Source of the DNA: Hydractinia symbiolongicarpus
Lineage: Eukaryota; Cnidaria; Hydrozoa; Anthoathecata; Hydractiniidae
DNA: 64,000 nt
Assembly: GCF_029227915.1 (NCBI RefSeq)
Contig: NC_079881.1
Coordinates: 16,467,501-16,531,500, forward strand
Reading direction: 5' to 3'
Position 1 is the first letter of the stretch; each line of letters opens with the position of its first letter. Both the position numbers and the translations under genes were made by a program. Below, in pieces: positions 49,177 to 61,375 of the stretch. The notes under the pieces are model-generated. The model did no database searches, was not told the DNA's origin, and saw only the letters and a list, made by a program, of their open reading frames with translations.

Positions 49177-52100
49177 CGTTTTCAATACAAAAGGATGAGG
49201 GAACATCAACGCCTCGTTAATCTATGATTAGTTGCTCCATTAATTTCTGTCATTGGACTATTTGAGTTATTAGTCACATGTTGCGTAAACTCGTTTGAAG
49301 AAATGTTAATTACGTATTTCGGTTTCGTTTAGCATGTGCATGTCCTGCCCCATCCAAAACTTTCTAATGATACATGAAAGACCTATTACCCATGTTTAGA
49401 AATACAGTTTATATCACCTGCACTACGGAATAAAAGTATTTATAAGGACGGATATATTTTCTGAAAGCCAGATAAATTCCCTATCGAATAGTTTTATTTT
49501 TGTTAAAAAATAATAAGCCAGAAAGACGTATCAAAAACCTTCTTCGTTTTGCCAACTCTTTAGCCTAAAAGGTACAAGTGTTTAAAGGGCAAAAAAATGT
49601 CTGGACGTGCAGTTTCCAAGCGGTCCGGCGTTAAAGTACTATTCCGCTTAGCTTCCGTGTTAAGACAAAAACGAGTGTTTATCGTGGTATGATCGTAGAC
49701 AGTAGTAGGGGCAAATATGTACGATTTATTCTCGAGAATTCAAATTACTTTCGGTATCTCAGTTTTGCTTTTAAGGCCTAGTTTCGAATTTAGATCAATA
49801 AGTTCCTTTTCGTCATTTTTCTGTTACAAATTTATTTCTTATTCAAAAGAAATATACTATGAATCTATAAGCTTTAAAAATAAAAAAATTAACAAAAATA
49901 ACGATTTGGGTGTTTTCATGTATCTTGAAGTACCCTTTCTATCGTAACAATTATCCGGAAGCTGAATGAGGAAGTTTAAAAAATAAAATGTTAACCATTA
50001 CAATTTAAGTTGCATTTTTATCTCCTAGTAAAGAAGGTAAGCATGTACATCCATTTAGTTTGCATAAAGAAAACGGACGGAAGATGGAGACAAAATGATA
50101 TTGTTTTGACGACAAATATATGTGCGTGCACGCTAGGAAATGAGTCTCTATAGAAGTAAGCAAAACCAGTGAAACCAGTAGTTGTTAATAGCAACAATGT
50201 TGTGGCAGTTAGATCGTGCTTGGTGCGGTTTTGCTGCCATGCGTTCTAAGATACTTTCTTGAGACAAAAAAGAACACGTGAGGCCACGCCAGCGTGATTC
50301 TTATGGTTTTTCTAGTGGTGGACTTTTAGGCGTAATATCAACACAATCTAATTTTATTTTTAGGTTTTACACTGACAAAAAACGTAATTAATTTGTTATG
50401 AAACATTAATTTGAAAAGAGTATTTCAATTTTTAGAAGGCCTTGCCACTAAATTGATCCTGGCTTGCAAAAGTGATTCAATAGATTGAATTATTTCTGAA
50501 AGCATGTTAAGCTTCATATATATTATATGTACATATTAATTGTTTATATTATAATCTATTTTTACAGTAAATGATCTTTCCTTTCTTCCTGGTAACTTTT
50601 ATATTGATTAAGTTTGTTCTAGATCAAAATTGCGCATTTAATTACTTTTTCTATGAGGTAGTTAAATAGCGCTCAATGTCGATTACAACTTTCAACGAGC
50701 TGAAACGCAGACGACAAGATAACCATTGCAACGTTGTTGTTGTCCCATTTTTCGGCCTACGCAAAACTATTCAAATTAAAACAAGCACAAAGCATATTTA
50801 GAATCCATTTGTTTGTTTTTAATGTTACATCGTGGATATGGAAATTCCAAAGCTTACATAACTTGTCTCTGACAAGCTATAAAAAGTTATTTGAAGCGGA
50901 AGTCTCCTCCCCTCTCCCTTCCGTAGCACGTACTCAATGAATATAGCCATCGACTATCTAATTTAGCTACTCAACATCAAACAAAAAATGTTTTTGTAAA
51001 AATTACCTCAATGTAAACACTCATGTTTTAATAATAAAAAAAAAAGAACGAAATTAATTTTCCTTCTTAACGAAAGATTGCATCACTTTTTTATTGCAAT
51101 TCATTTTAATGAACCAATTAAACAATATATTTTTGCTTATGTCAGTTTTTCTGTGACTCCATTAAAAATTTAAAATTTGACTAAATTACCACATCTGCCT
51201 AAAAGTCAATTACTTGAACTCTACAATGAGTTTAAAAATTCTGTTAGAACTTTAAAATTTCTGACAGCCAAATAAAAGTTGTTACACCATGGAGGTAGAA
51301 ATAGACATGGTTAAACATATCACACGGCTGTTGCACATTTAGCAAGAAACACGTCAAGAATTTTCCAAAAATCCGGTTTTATTTCCGATTTTCGGGTAAA
51401 ATCCCCCCCAAAAACCAAGAATTCGGATAAATCACGCGTCCAAAATTTACATTGTAATTCCTCTTGATAAGATAACGAAGATAATTATATTTTCCGATTA
51501 TAATGGTTTCACAGAAATTTGGGGTAGTTTCGAGTAAATGGCCAATATGCAAATGTCTAAGGTTCTGAGAGGTATGGGACATAATATCTGGCACAGAGGT
51601 GTCTAATACACAAATATACGAACTTAATAAGTACCGTAATCCTGAAGCGTACCAAAAAAGTTACTAAAGAAAAACGGCAGGGGGCGAAATCCTCCCCCAT
51701 TATTATTGCATGTGTTTTGCGCTGCAAAGGAGGCAACAGTCTGTTATGAGCATTACATTGGATGCGCATGAGAAAATCGCACCATGGCCCTAGGTTTTTT
51801 AGCGCCCAAACAAACTTTTAGTGCTATATAATATCCGCACATTTTGCAGAAGTTAATTTATTTTTCCGCCACAAATTCAAACTGTTGTTATTTTAGAATA
51901 CATCAAATTCAAAAAGGGAATTCATCATACAAAAAGAATTACCCATAAATAGTTGTCTAGGCGTAGGCGGTTGTAAATGAGCATATTTTCTTTGGCTTAT
52001 CGATTTTGTCCTTTTGTTTTCTTCATAAAGTTGAAGAGCAATATCAAGGGGCTTATTTGAACATTTTTATTCTTTCTTCTCATCGCATTTCCAAGAAAAG

Positions 52101-52630
52101 AAAGACGTAATAGAAAAATAATATTAGATGGAAAATATTGTAATGAACATATTTGTTTCTTACAAAAGTTATTGATGGAATTAAAAGCACATTATTTTTT
52201 TTCCAAGTAGCCATTTCTGTTTTTCACTATAACGTCCAAAATTCCCCTCCACACTGGAAAATTTGGACAAAACTTTGCACATGTGCTCATCAATACCTGC
52301 TGCAAATTAGTTTGTCACATTTTATTTCGACACGCTTTTTTAAAAAGATGTGGCAAAGCATGAACTGATTACGTAATAAAAAAACGGGAGGGGATTTTCG
52401 GACCTTTTACGGAAAAAAATAAAATAATCAATATACTGGACATTGCCGTATTCATAATTTAATACGGCTGCATGTTTTTTATTGTACTGAAGACTTTTCT
52501 TATAAAAACAAAAAAACTGAAATTTAAAACCAATTTTGGTGGAAACGAAAACGTTTATGTAATGTTCTATAAGTTTTATTTTGAAATGAAAGCGAGTATT
52601 TGGTCATCATTTTTTTGCGTATGATGGCAT
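49177..52630. other. Intergenic upstream of the peroxidase gene
   Basis: No supported gene. A 31-codon plus-strand frame at 49597 (MSGRAVSKRSGVKV...) is too short and unlike any family to call. Confidence 0.5.
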
Positions 52631-52633
52631 TTA

Positions 52634-53141
52634 CAGTTGACCCTCGTTTTCGTGAACCATGAGGAGATCGAGCAATTTAGTTCGCTATAATGAGGGATTC
52701 GTTAAAAGCGAACTTTTCAAAAATGGTGATCTCATCTTTTTTTTTAAGCCATGTCGATACTGTATTTCTAGTAATGTCATACTTTTCGGCAACTTTAGAT
52801 GGCTTCACACCAGATTCAATTTCTTTGAAAGCCTTATATTTTTCACCCTGTTTCCCTTAGCAGCCGACATTTTTTAAACAAAAAATGAGTAAACAAACAA
52901 TTGAATAAAATTCAAAGATAAAATTCAAATTCTAAAATGTGGTACTATTCGCTCTAGGGTAAATCAGGCGTTGTGTTAAGATATTTTTGTTTGATATAAT
53001 GAGGAATTCGTTAAAACCGAGTTCGTTAAATAGAGGTATTTTATGAGAGCTTTGTTAGCGAAAATCAAGGGACCGAGACATTTTGTTCGATATAATGAGG
53101 GATTCGTGAAAAATCATGTTCGCAAAATCGAGGGTCAACTG
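52634..53141. mobile_element. Short pogo/Tigger element with transposase HTH remnant
   Basis: The TIRs are CAGTTGACCCTCGTTTTCGT at 52634 and the complement of CGAGGGTCAACTG ending at 53141, with TA duplications outside. On the minus strand 52870-52690 starts MSAAKG and, after a one-base shift, reads YKAFKEIESGVKPSKVAEKY then DITRNTVSTWLKKKDEI. This is the CENP-B/pogo helix-turn-helix. The rest of the transposase is gone. The repeated phrase TATAATGAGGGATTCGTTAA is part of the inner terminal sequence. Confidence 0.8.
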
Positions 53142-53765
53142 TAGTTTACGAAAACAAATGAAAAATAATATAGTATTGGCATGACAACGAAATACCCTAA
53201 AAAATCAAATGTTTCGTCAGTCTTATATTGCACTGGAATCCCCTAAATGCGTACTCACATTCAACACGCGCGAAAACTCATTTCTTCCAACAACAAGCAT
53301 GTGTACCTGCAACAATCAATCAGTAATTTCGAATCAAAAAATTTCTTTTGTGTTACATTACAGACTTAGCTGCCAACTTCCCATGTTGCAAGAACAGAGA
53401 CACGTGGTTATCTTCAACAAATCATTCTAGGATGATTTAGTCAATTAAAACAAGGTAAAGCAACAAAATGTCACTTCTCTATTATGAAAATATAAAAATA
53501 TAAAAAATGATTTCTCAAATTTGGTTGATATTAATATAAGACTTACATTACGTAACCTAACCGCTCGGTATATTAATCTCACGTAACAAATGACATACTT
53601 GTCGACTCATTTAAACGAAAAGCAATGCCACATGATTGTGGCGGCTAATAAAAAAAGTATTCGATTACTAAATCACTTTCCTCAAAACATAGATATATTA
53701 AATATATGTCTATGCTCAAAGTAAACTGTTTTATGTGTATGCAACTAAAGGTGATTGCTGTGGCT

Positions 53766-53801
53766 ATCGACGGACGAAATCCGGTGGATTTTTCCACCGA
53801 C
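53766..53801 (+). mobile_element. Helitron-like 3' end
   Basis: The plus strand has CGGACGAAATC, the hairpin CGGTGG-ATTTTT-CCACCG, then ACTAG. It resembles the 38.35-kb terminus in hairpin loop and flanks. The 5' limit is unknown. Confidence 0.5.
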
Positions 53802-53899
53802 TAGTGCAATTAAGACAACCATAAGCGGCATGTTATTACTTTATTAATGAAACAGGATAGATAGCCTCTTAAGTTCCTAAAAGTACTGCTATCAACGAG

Positions 53900-54066
53900 G
53901 TCTTGCGAAGGGGGTCCTAGAGCATTTAAAGCTCCTATTTGAGCTACGAAAGTCGTGCAAACACAGCAACCGCTCAACATGACAACAGCCCAGCCCGACC
54001 GGGGTTTAAACTCAAGCCCTCCTGTTCTGGAAGCAAACGCTCTACTACTAGGCTACCGGCAGAGGG
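53900..54066 (-). mobile_element. SINE-like element with tRNA-derived head
   Basis: The minus strand from 54066 reads TGCCGGTAGCCTAGTAGTAG (A-box-like) and later CTTGAGTTTAAACCCC (B-box-like), then a GC-richer body. The anticodon-arm region CTTCCAGAACAG pairs poorly. Its length and 3' end are uncertain. Confidence 0.5.
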
Positions 54067-56399
54067 AATACATAGTGTTGGCGAAAATGAACTTAAACAA
54101 AATGAATTTAGAAAATAGGTGTATTACTGCAAATATAAATATAATTTATATTACTTTATATCACTTAGTGTTTTCTTGTTTATTTTAAATATGTTATTTG
54201 GTTTATTTCAGAATATTATTTTTTCCTACTATATTTATATATCATATAAATTTTATTCACGGAGAAAAACAATTTTAATCTCATGTAAACCGGAATGTGC
54301 TATTATTCATATGCTTTGTGTTCGCAAACAAATGTTCTATCCACGCTGTTTTGCATGAGTCACAGAAGATATGTATTTTATTGATTGCGTTGGAAGAACA
54401 CCTCTCTCTTCTTCTCCTTGATAACACACATCGCTTTACTTTTTCTTTATGTCGGCTTAAGATGGCTTAAAGTAAGTAGGTTGATTACAGATCATTTTAA
54501 AATGATGAAAGTTTATTTAAATTTGTCTTATCTTAATATACTTTCCTTTGACGTCAATATTGCTCTAACGTCAAAGTTTGCTAATTTACAGAACAAATTT
54601 ATAGGCGATGTTTTATAGACTTTATCAAAGAAATTTTATCCACTTTGCAAAAGTCACAGACAGAAGCTGTGTATTATTATAAGAGATGTTGAAAGTTACT
54701 TAGAGTACTGTTTCCAATCCACCTTTTGAAATCGAAGGATGGTACTTTTTACACTCAACCTGTTTTTCTACTGTGCTTCCACGACTCAAAAAATACACAA
54801 ATAAATATTCTCAACAATACTAGGGCACAAGGCGAGATATTAATTTTCTTGCCAAAACTATCAAATATGGATCGATTTAAACAGTAACATCGTCAGTCTC
54901 CTTTTTATCTTTTTTTTTCGGATTTATACAAACTGCCGCCATAAAGATGCTAACCTCTGCTAATGATAAGAGTATCGTAATCAGTTGAATATAATACTAT
55001 TTGAGCATTCTACATGTTTAGAGTTTCGAATGTGAATTCCTTGAAAGTGGAATACGCAAACTTTAAGATTCAAATTTGTACCTACTTTCAAAACAACGTC
55101 ATGCATAACAACCATTTGAGTTTTTTTTTACTTAAGCAGTAAGGTGCTGTTATAAACATGTCGATAATAAATTATCTTTCATGAAGCAAAAAGCTCTGAA
55201 AAGTTGTTGCAGAAGCAAAAGGTATTACACAACAAAAAATGAGGTCGTCGCACAGCAGTTAGAAATATTAGAAGAAAAGAAAAACAATAAACGTAGAAAG
55301 ATGAGGAGAAACCTGAAATAAGCATTTAGGCTCGTAACAATGTGTAGCAAAAACAATATACTTATGACTTTGGTACGCTAAATAGATTATAAAGTAACTA
55401 CTCAATAACATTTTACAAATCTTCTCAACAGGTTTGTTTTAAGACAACGAACTCGTCAGCAACATCTATCAAGAAAATTATGTCAGTCAATTCCTTATGG
55501 AAAGCCAGTATAGCCAATACATCGAAGCGCTTTTGCGACATGGTAAATCGAATCCAGATTTCAGTCTACTTGCTAATAGAAACGATCGTTTAGGGGTAGC
55601 GCTAGGGTAGGGATGCACCAACAAGGATTAACTTTATTGATGACCGAGATAACTTTATTTACACAGTACAGTAAAACTTCAAAAATCTGTAACCATGAGC
55701 AATGATTTCTTTAGTTTCATTCTGTAATAGGGGACAGCTGTGAACACATATACTTTCGTGTTGTATATTCTTTTCTCTCTTGCAAGAGAAAGAATATTTT
55801 ACAAGAATGTGTTGGTAGCTTGGGATCTGAATTAATTGTTACAATTCTATAATTTGTAGCTACAAAATATTGTACAGATGTAACCACGACGTACATCTGA
55901 ATTCAAGACCCACAAGTTTCTTTAATCAAAACAGTTTCATTGGAAGAAATTAGTAGCTAATTCCTATTAAATTAACTTTAAAAGGATTAAATGTTTATTG
56001 CTTTCTGTGCATTTAAGCATTCCGAAACAAAAGTGCGAACATATTATTCCTTCTTGTATAAAATTGTACACTAGTTACTGCAAATAATCGTACAATATAT
56101 TTTAGAAGTGGAAAATACCCATATAACTATTCTATTTTGTGGATCAGGACTGATTTTGGCTGGTGGTCATGGCTGATTTAAAAGTGGAATGTAAAGGCTA
56201 AGGAGGCCTTTTTGCTTTTAACTATTTTTTTTTGAAATTCAAGAAATCTGAAATTCTAGTAAAATAGATAAAATAGTTTTTTGAAGCTATCATAGAGGGT
56301 TTCGTTGGTTGTAATAAAATACCATATTGCTATGAGATCGTAAAAACGTGCGCACATAAAAATTTAATCTATTTACAAAACTAAAATTTAACCTACATT
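54067..56399. other. Intergenic downstream of the ApoL-like gene
   Basis: AT-rich; an ATTAAA near 56368 on the minus strand could serve as the ApoL-like polyadenylation signal. Nothing else seen. Confidence 0.45.
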
Positions 56400-57951
56400 T
56401 TATCTGCCATGCGAGGTGACGTCATCCTGAGTAATCAAATTTTCCACCAATTTTAAAGCGTCTTTAAATTTTTTCTCGCTTTCAGTAACTGCATCTTTCT
56501 CCTTCGAATTGTCATTCGTTCGGATGCTTTCAATAAATTCTTGTAATGCGTTTCTCAATTTTACAACGACATCATTAACCTCATTCACATTAGGTAAATC
56601 TTGCTCAATCCATTTTCGTATTTCAACACCTTGAGCTGACTTTTCTTTTTCACTAAGATTTTTTACATAAATGCCGAAAAATATCATATCAATAGGCAGT
56701 AAAACAGCGCTGAACACAACTCCTGCGATTGCCAATCCTCTGCCTGCAGTGCTAGCTGCACGATAAGCGGTTACACCAATATCCGAGATATTCTCAAAAG
56801 CAACAGAAAGTCTAGCTAGCTTCATTACAACATCAACAAGTGAGAGAATACTTTTTCCAGCATATGCTCGAAAGGTCAGCTGTCGCCATATGTTGTTTGC
56901 TGTCTCTTCGATCTTTTTCAATGTTCTAAAAGTTTCATTCACCGCAACTTCGTATTCATCTCGAATTAGTTTTATGTCGTTTGCTGTTGACCTTAAAAAA
57001 ATCGATCAATAAATAAATAATCGAATACTTCTATTTCTACTTTTTATGCTGTTACTCCTTTCATCCCTCTATTTAACTTTGTGCCTCAGTAATTTATAAG
57101 TATTTCTTAGTGGTTTAAAAAATAACAAAAATCATTGATTCATTTTGCTGTAGAAAATCGGTTTTAAATGGGATTTTCCGTAATATAGGTAATGTGGAAT
57201 ATTTAGTAATGGGTTTATTCATGCGTACTTATTTATTCCAAATTCAGCCAAACTGGCTCCTGCCGCTGTTGCGCCACCAGCAAATGCAAGTGAAGCTCCA
57301 ACTGGAATCAGCACAACCGCAGCTCCAAATGTTGCAAACATTAATCCAAAACCAACAATACTGATCACACCTCCTAGTATTCACACACAACATTAATACA
57401 ATTTAAAATGGTTTGCATATCCCAAAAATATTCATTTAGGCCATATCAGAAGTATGTTACTTCTACCATTGCCTAGAGGGACATAGTTGACCTCTGTTTT
57501 GGTAGAGGAAACAATGGGGAAGGGCATAAAAACTGCTTTAAAAAACATGCGGGGAAGGGAGTTATTAGTTACAGTTATATAGTTTCGCCGGAACAAAAAC
57601 AAGGAATGACTATTTCAGAGAAGGTAAAGATTGAAGTTTCCGGACTTATTAAAGCAGTAAAAATTGATAAGGTCAGTGCAAACCTGCAATAGACGCAAAC
57701 GTTCCTGTAGCCTTTGAGATATTTACATTAGTTCTGTGTGTATCCAATTTGTCAGCTATTTGTAACAGAGAATCTCTATGCTGGTTTATAATAGCTGCAC
57801 GTGATCGAATCAGATTATTGATGGAACGCTCCAGCTCGTCAAAATTTCGAGTCAGTTCTATCTGAAATATGGCGTTCGTCTGGTTGACGTTCTTGAATAA
57901 AGAAAGTTGATATTTCTTTATAAATGGGACAGATTTTGACATGATTTTCAT
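56400..57951 (-). CDS. Apolipoprotein-L-like protein
   Basis: Three exons: 57951-57684, 57373-57229, 56991-56400. They total 1005 nt (334 residues) with matching phases (1, then 2). The family layout is clear: an N-terminal amphipathic helical part (LLQIADKLDTHRTNVNISKA), a Gly/Ala-rich hydrophobic hairpin spanning exons 1-2 (GGVISIVGFGLM and LAFAGGATAAGASLAEFG), then INKSTANDIKLIRDEYE. A second hydrophobic stretch (AGVVFSAVLLPIDMIFFGI) is followed by a charged helical C-terminus ending HGR. ApoL proteins bind lipid and act at intracellular membranes; some form ion channels. There is no signal peptide. The start is the first ATG of an open stretch with a stop 14 codons upstream; an upstream exon cannot be excluded. 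Confidence 0.85.
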
Positions 57952-58124
57952 TAGCAGTTCATTGTGTTTCGCGAGTTTAAAAAAATAATTTCAAGTACGG
58001 AATTATTTTTGAAAGCGACCATCCTCAACAAACCAAGTCAATTAAAGCCAACTCAAAAAAATCATTTCAATACACATTGGCTAAAATTTATGAAGGCGTT
58101 ACGACATAGATGTATAGAAAAAAA

Positions 58125-60491
58125 TTAAACCTTTGCTTGCATGCGCAAATGGCCATTGCCAAAAGTTATTATCCCATCTCCTTCATCGCCTTCCATGTTG
58201 TTTATAGCAGTCAATGCACAAAAGACTTGTGTAAAACAGTTGTCCATCAGTCCACCAAACATTACAGGAATTGCTTGACTAAACCTTTGACCTTGAAGAA
58301 CTTTTTCATTAATTTCCATAAAACTTTGAAGATACATAACGTTCGAATATATATTTGCTGATTTGCTCTGCATAAAAAAATAATAAATAAACAAACAAAG
58401 AAACGAACCAATAAACGAACGAACAAAAAAAATAAAAACTACATATACAACAAAAAAGAGGAAAGGGGAAGTATTGATGGCTAAAATACTCATTCCGTCC
58501 CTGTTGCCTCGTCTTCATTTCTCTGATAAAAAAAAGATGACAGAAAAGTTCAGGATAAATTTCGCAGCAAGTATGAATCAAAGAATAATAATATTCACCT
58601 GCAAGATCACATATATCATAGTTGGTAATAATTCATCTGCACCATTTTTGCCACTGGTTGCAGCGTTTGCGTGAAAACAGCAATCAACAAGACAAGATAA
58701 CTTTTCAAACGGATTTTCTTTTACAGACATGCAAACTAACTGATCTGCAGCCATTGAGATTTTCAACATTGGTTCCTAAATATCGGAAATATAATTTAAA
58801 GTGCTTATGCGCGAACTGTTTATAATACAGATCGCAAAGCAGTTTGTGGGGTCTGAGACCCCGTACCACTAAAATTATTTGTGAATGTAAAATGGCCACT
58901 TGGAAGCTTTTCTGGAGTGGCCTAAGAGAATGCCGTAGTGTACAAGGAAGTGTAAAATGTGTTATTACAGGCCTCCGATTATGTTATAGCTGGGCAATAA
59001 AAGAAGAGATTTTATTTCAAAAATACAAAGACAGGAAATAATTTGTTTGTTAGCTACACCACTTAGTACTGTGGAGAATGGTTCAATGTTTATTGTAGTT
59101 CTTTACAAGTAAAAAGTATTATTTAATTTTTTTTAGCCTATAGCAGTTCCAGCACATTAAAAAATTCAAAAAACAGAAAAAAATCATTAGTGAAAAATGA
59201 GATCGTAAGCATATCGTATAAGAAACCTGAAATATGAAAAAAGAATTGTGGGTATTCCCATCTCATTATTACTATTCTTTACCAGACCTCCCGCTATAAT
59301 TGCACACGTGGCCCTACAACAAATCTTTTTTACAGTCCTAAATTTCGAACTATTAAACCGCGTGTATCAAAAGTTATCCTAAAACAACGTGAAAATAGAT
59401 ACAATAGTACAATATATGTCATGCATGACCTTGGAGGAAAGAATACGGAAGGAGAAACAACTCTTTTAAATCTATTGAAACACTGCGTGAGGTTCTAGCA
59501 GGTGTCTGTATAGAAACTTAATTTGAAATTTTGGCGGTTATGTGACTAAATTATTCGTGAATAAGAATTCGCAACTATGATTGGTTATAAAAACAATTAG
59601 ATAATTTGATGATGAATTTGATAATATTATCAAAACAAGAAGCCATATTGAAATCGGTAAAATTTCTTTTGTTCTTATGTTAACATAATTAGCGAAGAAG
59701 CACATGCTCGACACTTTTGTAAACAAAAAGAAAAAGTTTATATCTCGTTTTAAAACGACGTTCTGTTATAAGAAGTTATTTCTTTAGTTAGAATAAACAT
59801 TAATCCAGCACACATTTTGTCGGCACTCGTCCGGCGCATATCCATCTATATTGTTTCATGATCAAAGTGGTATACTCAAGCCTGCAAAAATAGGTTAATA
59901 TCATGGTTAAACGCTTATTTTCAAAATTATGGATGCCAAATATATGTTTAATAATAATAATAATAATAATAGTATTGTTGAAGTTTTTAATAGCGATGTT
60001 TACCGTCTTATATTAGGCACACTTTCCATACAAATATCACGTGCCTGCAGCGTGTTACAGTCAGATTTCAGTAGAAAAAAGTTAGCCCCTATTAAAGGAG
60101 AATATGGAATTTGATCAATTTTTTGCGAAAAAGACTCGGTCGAGCACTTCACGCACTGATTCTTTTGAAATTAAAAACAATAGAAAATTCAATACATTTA
60201 AAGCGTACAGAAATGAAGTTGTTTCTCCTTCCGTATTCTTTCCTCCAAGGCATGACTTACCGTTGCACACAAATTGATGTCCAGATGATTAGGTGTCACC
60301 CACGAGAAAGATTCAATCTTTTCTAGCATTTCTTCATCTTCTGCCTGATACTCCAGCCAATCGGGAAAGAGCAGTCCATGAAATATGCTACGGGTTAAAA
60401 TTGTTTGCAAACGCGTACTTAGTTTACTGTCTTTTGGAATCGTTTGAAATATGTCCCTATGCAAGCAATCCGACAGCTGTTGTATTGCTTC
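58125..60491 (-). CDS. VPS9-domain protein (Rab5-family exchange factor), 3' exons
   Basis: Exons 60491-60261 (77 codons), 58775-58599 (59) and 58367-58125 (80 plus TAA), all phase 0 with AG/GT borders. The last two carry a VPS9 domain: MLKISMAADQLVCMSVKENP, then ADELLPTMIYVILQ (the Asp and Pro of the family's DxLLP signature), NVMYLQSFME and CFTQVFCALTAI. VPS9 domains exchange GDP for GTP on Rab5-type GTPases in early endocytosis. In Rabex-5 the catalytic residues include Asp313, Pro317, Tyr354 and Thr357; here Asp, Pro and Thr align but the Tyr position appears to be Asn. The first exon (EAIQQLSDCLHRDIFQ...) resembles the helical bundle before VPS9 domains. The 5' end is not defined; an additional exon in the 1.5-kb intron is possible. 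Confidence 0.75.
59949..59971. repeat. (AAT)n microsatellite
   Basis: About seven to eight AAT units lie in the intron of the VPS9 gene. Confidence 0.7.
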
Positions 60492-60518
60492 CTAGCGAAT
60501 AAAAAATGTATTTTAGAT

Positions 60519-60800
60519 GGTGTAGTGGTAGCGTATTCGACTTGTAATCATAAGGTTTAGAGTTTGATTCCCCACTTCGGCGCCCTTTAAATATAGTAAT
60601 AATATTGTTAACCTATTCGGTGCCATCTACTGACCGCTGTGTGTGGTATGCAAGCAAAGTTAAAACAATGCTATACATACCTCTAGCGGTAGTGTAACAT
60701 AGTTACAGTCAAGAGCAAGAGAAAGCTAAAAGGATGGATGGAATCCCCAAGGACATAAAAACCTCTCGTTACTTACTTATCTTCCTATCTACCTACTTTA
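60519..60800 (+). mobile_element. SINE-like element with tRNA-derived head
   Basis: The head TGGTGTAGTGGTAGCGTATT and GAGTTTGATTCCCC resemble the A and B boxes of a tRNA-type Pol III promoter about 35 bp apart, but the anticodon arm does not pair, so it is not a working tRNA. The tail ends in a TACTTAC/CTACCTAC simple repeat near 60800. The head begins only about 30 bp upstream of the acceptor of the VPS9-gene exon at 60491. Confidence 0.5.
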
Positions 60801-61012
60801 ATTAACACTTTCTTTTTATTCTTCTGACTTAATGCACACAAAAAAATTCCAGTCGATCTCGACAGAGTTTTGAACATTTTCAGAGGTCAAAGTCAAGTGC
60901 AAGTTAGCTAGGAGATATAGTAGGTATAAACCCTAGCCAAGAGACCCAGTATAATTTTTCTTACCACCAGGAAATCGGAATAACTAAGGTGGGAAAAATT
61001 ACGCTGGGTTTT

Positions 61013-61118
61013 AAACGATTTTTCGGCGGTCAGAATACTGGGGGGTTAGATATTGAAAATTGCCCTTCAAAGCACATTTTTTTTTTTAAAAAAACGATTT
61101 TTCGGCGGTCAGAATACT
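61013..61118. repeat. 27-bp direct repeat
   Basis: AACGATTTTTCGGCGGTCAG plus AATACT occurs at 61013 and 61092, 79 bp apart. Confidence 0.7.
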
Positions 61119-61375
61119 CACCGCCTTTTTTGATCGGTTTATTCTATTTTTCTTTGCTCACGTGGTCAATATCAGAAATTCCTTTGTTTTGAGTGCGAAT
61201 GGTCTCATTCACCAGAACAATTATAAATAATTCTTGTACTATTTAAGAGGATAAGATGTGACAACGTCGACTTTGTGCTCATTGGTTAAAACCTCTTTGG
61301 TTGATTGTAACTCAGGTTTTACTATGAGGTGAATTTGATTTTTGGGGATTTGCTCCGACTTTTGTTTGAGAGAAC

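Noticed and set aside
49597-49692. Histone H2A-like start (MSGRAVSKRSG...)
   Set aside because: It is only 31 codons and the resemblance does not extend into the histone fold.
60519-60593. Functional tRNA gene
   Set aside because: A/B-box-like sequence is present but the anticodon and acceptor stems do not pair; better explained as a SINE head.
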